Source of the DNA: Clonostachys chloroleuca
Taxonomy: Eukaryota; Ascomycota; Sordariomycetes; Hypocreales; Bionectriaceae
Length of the DNA stretch: 64,000 bases
Assembly (NCBI GenBank): GCA_037952775.1
Contig: JBANAY010000003.1
Coordinates: 11,904,001 to 11,968,000 of the forward strand
Reading direction: 5' to 3'
The notes below the pieces were generated by a model, which saw only the letters and a list, made by a program, of their open reading frames with translations, did no database searches and had not been told where the DNA came from. This document shows, one piece after another, positions 58,101-64,000 of this stretch (positions are counted from its first letter, which is position 1; each line of letters starts with the position of its first letter). The position numbers and the translations under genes were made by a program.

Positions 58101-60899
58101 CAATGCTTCCCCGAGCGCGCATCAGAATGTGGCCGTTGTCACCAACCAATACAATACTACTGCTAGTGGGCATATGGCTTCATCCGCATTGCCTTCAGTG
58201 CCCTATAGTTAAGCCTCTGTGATCCATAGTTTGTGTACCTGCATCCGCAAGGACCACCTCCAATTTCCACATTGCGCCTCTCTGCATAGCTGCTTTTCCT
58301 CGGATTGACCATTCCTACAACTACGGTAAAAGGTATGTTTCAGTGTAAAACGCCACATTAAGTTTTCGTCGTTTCTTTTGCTCGCCCGCTTGTCAATGCC
58401 TTCCAGCGTTCCTGGTCTCGTGTCCTGTGGCCATTGCTTTTTCCAGACAGCATAGATCGATATCCGCCCGGCACTAGGAATACAGACTTGGGCCGTTAGC
58501 CGGCGGTCACTGCTGATGCATATCGGCCACTTCGATCATATGCTCGACATTCGTGCCCAACTTGCAGTTGTTGTCCCTCACATCTGACGAAACGAGTCCA
58601 CGCAGCGCAGCAGCCAATTGCCTGCAGTCATCTCCACAAGGTTGGACCCTACCGTGGACTCAGGTTGACGCACAGTGATGCCGCCTCGAGGGTGCATGCA
58701 TGCAGGCTGACTGCCTTCTCCGTGTGTGATTACCTGCTGGCCTGCTTACCTTGCACCCATCTGAGCTACTACCCTGTCACCTCACAGCTAATCGCGATTG
58801 ATCGAAACTACACCTCAAACATCCAGGCGCGTATCAGCCTCAGCAACCTCGGACGCTTGACTCGACTGGGAACAAGGCCCCGAGAGCGGGCATCCCTACA
58901 AGATGGGATGTCCCTGACAGATGGAAATGCAGGTGATATCAAGCTGGGTCAAAGTATAATAACCGATTCCTACGCCAGATGCGTGGCAACGTATTTCAGG
59001 CCCGTCTCACCTCTTCGCGAACATGGGGTTCCCTTCATTCTTATGGTCGGTGTATCCAAAGGTAAAACCTCCTCGTCCAGCCCGGCGACGCGCCGCGCGA
59101 GAAGCGACAATTATCGAACCATTTGCCTTTGGGTGCACGGTGGCCGAGAAACCGCTCGTCGCCCTGACCTGACACGGCATGAACAGCTTCCCGCATAATC
59201 CCACTGGGGATGACAGCTGCAGTACAGACAACTACAGTGCGCAATGCTAAGAGCAGCGAGGAAAAAACAGACAGGAGGCTAGAGGCACGATGACGCTGTT
59301 TGTTTTGTTTGTTTTGGTTTGTTGATGTTTACATTATATTTTTTTATTTTTTTTTTCATTCGTTCTCCCGGGAAACTAAGCTTTCTCTTGATAGGTCTGC
59401 AAGCGGCTGCGGAGCGGCTACAATGCATGCATTTTACCAACTTGCGGTGTAGATGCAGTTGATTCTCTAGCTGGTAGGAGCGTACATATAGACCAGGAGC
59501 AAGGATGTACCCCAGGTTCGGGATATTCCTCGCCGCTTTGATTGGGGGAATCGGTATCTCGGTTACCTCGAGGCCGCTGGATTTCGTATCAGGGCGATTC
59601 ATTCGTGGGAGGGCTCCAAGGCGAAGTCTCCCAGATCTCAAATGGAGCAAAATTACAACATACTTCTGCTGCTGCATTTATCTTGCCTTCCAGAATTAGA
59701 ACTTCATATTTGTCAGTGGAAACAGTGGCAAGATACCAAGCTTAGTTGGTGGTTGGCAGATGCTCAAGCGAACATCGCTTAGAGCATCACATGAAGGGCA
59801 GGCTAGCGGTAATGCGAAAGTGTGATCTAGCCAGCAAGCTAAAGACAACACATTTTCCTACAGGTTGCTATGTAGGTAGGAAACGAGTGGGAAATTTAAC
59901 CTATGAATGACTGCTAGCTATGGACTACTCAGCCAAAGAATATTGCTGGCTATGACTGGTAGTAGAAGGCGCTGCCTCCAATAACAGGCGAAGCGTCCAA
60001 CACGCCCTGTAGTCCAGGCTTAATGTTCCAACAACTTTGGCTCTTTAGGGCCATCAGCCTCTAGGTTGTCTAAATGAGGTGCGATTTTTATTAAATAATA
60101 GTTAGGTAGGTGCTAAAATTCCGAGACAACTAAGAGACACCCTCTTGGTAGATCTACGGGTGAACCCCCAATGTCGTTAAGCAATAATTCTCGACCATTG
60201 CAATGAAGCTTGTGTATGCCATTGGATAGTTCAGCAAAGAAGCGCTTGGCTCTAATTAGGCTCTGAGAACTACACATTCTCAGGATTTCCTCACACCAAA
60301 GTAGACCTGAAGATTAATAAACCCTGTTGTGGCCGCGTCGCAATGGCATCTAGGGTAGTACTTGTCCGCCACCAAAAACCACCCCATGACGCAGGTACCC
60401 GGGGTTGACGCCAAAGTCACCAGACGCGGGGCCTGTGACCCGTCGAAAGCGTCACTCTCTGCCTGATTTACATCACCAGCCTAGCCATCCATGTCCTCCT
60501 AGCCGCCTCCTCAGACCATTAAACACCTGAGGGCCTACCTACTACATTTGCCCAGTATTCTTCCCTGGGCGAGCAACCTGTTTCACCAAGCGCTCGCTAT
60601 GGCCAGAATGACACCCGGATCACCAGTACCCCTCACTGCCTGCAAGCCCTGACTGGCCGCCATCCGCCACCACCTATCAACCGCACCTGTTGCTTGAATC
60701 TTACCCCGCCGTCACTGTCATTAGAAGCCAGGCGAAACAGCTGCCACCCCAAACCAACAACGCAGATCACGGAACCCTTCAAGGGTCAGGTCACGCATAC
60801 CTGGCTGTGTTGCCACCAACCAGCGATATTATCTGCCGCCGACTCTTACCCAGCGAAGACCTCCCAGGCCACACTTCCAACGCAACGCATTTTCCCACC
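55103..60899. other. 5.8-kb divergent intergenic stretch without supported gene
   Basis: Lies upstream of both the PH-domain gene (minus) and the coiled-coil gene (plus). The longest frame (58665-59198) starts with a non-ATG codon and has no motif. A T-rich tract (about 59298-59360) is present. Balanced base composition; no mobile element recognised. Confidence 0.5.
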
Positions 60900-61990
60900 A
60901 TGAACGGAGATGCTTCCTCCATCCCACGGGCAGAGTCCCCAACGGGATCGCCTCGATCAGCATCAATCTCTCTCCAAGCCGCCGCAACCATGAATGCCGG
61001 GCTGCAGCATGAGCCCTCACGTCGTAAGAGTTCCCACATCTTCCTCATTGAGAGGGAAGGTCACACTAACCCAGCGCCAAGGGTCGTCCAGCAGTTCCCT
61101 GACACGGAACCGGTCCTCCCCCATACGGGTCGGCGCCGATCAACCGTTCTTCTGAATTTGCAGCTCAACGACCCATCTATCCCTGCGCCTGGCGAGATGG
61201 CCAGCGACCAGCCCGGCCTGTCTGCCTCTAGCTCTCAGATACTCACCGGGTCGCCCATCACTGCCGACCCCCACCATCACAGAGCTCCAAGCCTGGGTGA
61301 GCTTCACCAAGAACTCGAAGCTGAGCAGGAAGCACATGTGGTAAGTCTGGGCCCGCTAGCCTTTGTACATTCGATATTGTCCACGATCTAACGGTCGTCT
61401 CGGTAGAACCGACTGCTCCAGATGATCCGACAACAGCAGCTGGAGCTTCAACGCCTTCAGGCGAACAACCCTGCACAGGGACCCGAAGCTAGCTCGGCCA
61501 TAGCTGAGAGGTCTGGCCATGGAACGCCCCAGCTATCCGCCTCTCAGGGCTCCTTTCCCGGTGCAATTCCAGCCGGATCGTACCCACGTTCGCCGAGTTT
61601 CCCACGGCACCACCGAGGCTCTGTGGAGGTCCATCGCCAATCAAGAACGCCAAGCAGGGGCGCATCTCCAAGGCTTCGAGCTACATCTATCAGTGCTGAG
61701 AGCGGCGACTGGTCTCTGGGTGGCAGGGATGAGAGTGCCTTCTACCAGGCCGAAACCCAAATGTTGACCCGTGAGAACCAGATGCTACGACACCGCATTC
61801 GGGAATTGGGTAAGTTATTCTTCTCTACTTTGCTCTGTTTCAAGATACAGAACTGAAACTAATTGTTGTGCTAGAAAAACAAGTGGCCGACATGTCAACT
61901 GGGCAAACAGGAGCTACGGCGGCACCATCAACGTCATCGCACTTAACACGATCCTCTACTGCTGAGGAAGAGGGCGAGCAGACTAGTTAG
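60900..61990 (+). CDS. Coiled-coil protein of unknown function
   Basis: Family not recognised. Exons 60900-61340, 61407-61809 and 61875-61990, 319 residues, with all phases consistent. The N-terminal third is Ser/Pro-rich and disordered (MNGDASSIPRAESPTGSPRS). Two helical, coiled-coil-like segments are seen: SLGELHQELEAEQEAHV joined across intron 1 to NRLLQMIRQQQLELQRLQAN, and FYQAETQMLTRENQMLRHRI joined across intron 2 to EKQVADM. The middle is Ser/Arg-rich (HRQSRTPSRGASPRL). Introns cut both coiled coils and still keep heptad-like spacing, which supports the gene model. ATG 60900 was chosen because the first clearly coding part follows it. Confidence 0.75.
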
Positions 61991-62548
61991 GTCACGGAGG
62001 GCTCACGGTGAAGGTTAAGACAGATATGTCTCATGGTGTCTATTGATTTGACTTGGTCCGAAATGGCTTGAATTTAGACGGATAGGTTCACAAGGATGGC
62101 GTTTGCTTTTTTCCCTTGCGACGTTCAGCACAACATCTGCTTCTTGGTCTGGACTTACTGTAGTTGTCCAGACATTTGAGAGTCCGACAGTATTAATAGT
62201 GCAAGGTCTAGCTGTGTCTTGAAACATCCGCGGATATATTCTGTGGCCATCTTCGGGTTGGAGGGCGGCGGGACTCAAGGGATCTTGAGGCTTGATATGG
62301 CTCAATTTCCCCTCCCGCTTTATTCCTCGGCGCGTGATGAAAGTATGAGTGCACGAACTATTGATGAATAAATGAGAGAGAACCTGAACCAAGAACGCTC
62401 CATTCCCACCGCTTGTTCCCACAATGTGTGGGCATGCTTATCGTTTTGACTCCAGATACGGATTTCGGTTAAGACATCCCCGGACTCGGCCCCAGATATT
62501 CGGGACCCCTTCTCTTCCCTCCAAACAGACAAATATAATTATCTCACA
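61991..62548. other. Intergenic region
   Basis: 558 bp between two plus-strand genes. No gene supported. Confidence 0.45.
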
Positions 62549-63981
62549 ATGTCGATGAGACCCGTCGTAAAGCTCGGGCGCAGGCTGCCCCCTAGGTTCC
62601 AGAGAGCTTCATTCAGCTCCTCGAGTATAAACCAAGCCGATTTCACCCACACGGTAAGTTACCAATCCATCGGCTCCCAAGCACCCGGACCACGCACTCG
62701 GGCGGTTTCGGAGCATCGCCGTCTACCAAACAAAGCGGGTTGTATCTCATGCTGCTGCTGTTATTGTTGTTATTTCACTTACTCCCAATTCTCGTCTGAA
62801 TTGTTGCGATAGTACCCAATCGCTAATATGTCCCCGGCTAGGTCATCGGCGCCGGGGTGGTCGGCCTCGCCGTCGCCCGCCAGCTCACCAGGCGGCCCGG
62901 CAACTCAGTCCTGCTGATCGAGCGACACCCCGCCGTCGGCACGGAGACGAGCTCGCGCAACAGCGAGGTCATCCACGCGGGCATCTACTACGGCGCCGAC
63001 ACCCTCAAGGCAAAACTCTGCATCCGCGGCAAGGAGCTGCTGTACGACCTCTGCTCGCGGCACGGCATCGGCCACCGCCGTACGGGTAAGTGGATCGTCG
63101 CGCAGAACGACGCGCAGCGGGAGGCCCTCGAGAGGATCCACGGGTTCTGCGAGAGGGAGATTGGCGTGCCGACGAGGTGGGTTGGGCAGCAGGAGATTGA
63201 GCGTGACGGGGAAGGGGTGGGGGCCTTGAAAGGGGCGCTCGAGAGCCCGACGACGGGGATCGTCGATTCGCACGGGCTCATGGTGACGCTCCAGGGTTTG
63301 TTCGAGGAGGGCGGCGGCATCGTCGCGCTGGGATCGCCGGTGCGGAGCATCACGCCCCTGAACGGCGGCGCTGCCGGGTGGGAGCTCGAGGTCAGGGACG
63401 CTCAGACGGGGGAGCTGTCGAGCATCACCTCGGAGACCATCGTAAACTCGGCTGGGCTCGGCGCCGTAGAGATCCACAACATGATTGTGGAGGAGAAAGA
63501 CAGGATGGAGCTCTTCTTCGCCAAGGGGAACTACTTCTCGTACACGGCGTCCCGGCCGAGGATATCCAGGCTGATCTACCCGGCTCCGGAGCCTGGCGCT
63601 GGCGGCCTGGGGACTCACCTCACCATGGACCTGGGTGGGCGTCTGAAGTTCGGCCCGGATGTCGAGTGGGTGGACTCTCCGGATGACTTGACTGTCAGCG
63701 GCGACCGGCTGCAGACGGCCATAGCAGAGATCAAGCGCTACCTGCCGGGGATCGACGAGACGTGCCTGGAGCCCGACTATGCCGGCATACGGCCAAAGCT
63801 GGGGAAGGGAGGTTCTGTGGCCCTGGGGAAAGGAAGCATCAATGATTTCATCATCCGAAAGGAGGATGGGTACTCCGGATGGGTCAATTTACTAGGCATT
63901 GAGAGCCCTGGACTGACGAGCAGTCTTGCCATCGCCGAGATGGTGGAGGAGTTGCTCTATGGAAATGTCACGAAAGGATGA
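62549..63981 (+). CDS. L2HGDH: L-2-hydroxyglutarate dehydrogenase, mitochondrial
   Basis: FAD-dependent enzyme that oxidises L-2-hydroxyglutarate to 2-oxoglutarate, a metabolite-repair step. Exons 62549-62653 and 62842-63981, 414 residues. The first ~30 residues (MSMRPVVKLGRRLPPRFQRA) are basic and fit a mitochondrial targeting peptide. The intron falls just before the FAD-binding VIGAGVVGLAVARQL. The family signature SSRNSEVIHAGIYYGADTLK with KAKLCIRGKELLYDLC follows, then TGKWIVAQ, TGIVDSHGLM, NSAGLGA, and near the end YAGIRPKL and GLTSSLAIAEMVE. TGA at 63979-63981 is inside the window. Exon 2 has very high GC at third positions, causing a long chance frame on the other strand. Confidence 0.93.
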
Positions 63982-64000
63982 ATGGATGAAATTTTACATA

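Noticed and set aside
58665..59198. 177-codon plus-strand frame
   Set aside because: Begins with TTG, no motif, no splice-linked neighbours.
62905..63618. 237-codon minus-strand open frame
   Set aside because: Shadow of the high-GC3 L2HGDH exon.
1..64000. CRISPR array, secondary-metabolite cluster, or intact transposon
   Set aside because: No regular spaced repeats, no PKS/NRPS/terpene genes, and no transposase or reverse-transcriptase motifs were seen.

Overview
The window is nuclear DNA of a filamentous ascomycete (Pezizomycotina, probably Sordariomycetes/Hypocreales). The evidence is short 45-110 bp GT-AG introns, Zn(II)2Cys6 regulators, an MSS116/CYT-19 type helicase, pyrimidine-rich leaders and TAGGTACC-type intergenic repeats. 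No bacterial, viral, CRISPR or obvious transposase gene was seen. About 18 protein genes are supported; most exon borders were read by hand from splice signals and reading-frame continuity.

Layout. 1-6319: head-to-head mitotic pair, condensin SMC2 (minus strand, runs off the left edge at the hinge) and an INCENP/Sli15 chromosomal passenger protein (plus). 7069-8153: small membrane protein of unknown function. 9669-11219: secreted M28 zinc aminopeptidase with a PA domain. 11695-13699: mitochondrial DEAD-box helicase. 14207-15409 (minus): PEX7, divergent from a CUE-AlkB-GRF dioxygenase (15863-17229). 18058-18862: RIB7 of riboflavin synthesis; 19174-20124: ribokinase. 20379-23912 (minus): a protein of unknown function and an AKTIP/FTS-like E2 variant. 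24371-25136 (minus): CCDC124/Lso2-like ribosome factor. 26576-27950: chorismate synthase ARO2, with a 7-unit 43-46 bp degenerate tandem repeat and an AT-rich relic in its upstream region and a dispersed repeat on both sides.

27951-40794 is a 12.8 kb stretch with no gene I can support; it is not AT-rich. Then an MFS transporter (40795-42788), a PPR1-like Zn2Cys6 regulator (44557-47732), a single-pass membrane protein (48329-48952, minus), a second Zn2Cys6 regulator of UPC2-like type (50345-51750), a PH-domain protein (52690-55102, minus), another 5.8 kb gene-free stretch, a coiled-coil protein (60900-61990) and L-2-hydroxyglutarate dehydrogenase (62549-63981).

Four otherwise intact genes (INCENP, RIB7, the UPC2-like regulator, the PH protein) each change frame once, and each break lies at, or can be placed in, a G/C homopolymer. 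This looks like homopolymer length error in the assembly rather than four pseudogenes. The genes are mostly housekeeping and do not form a metabolic cluster. The unexplained material is the repeat-rich flank of ARO2 and the two long gene-free stretches.
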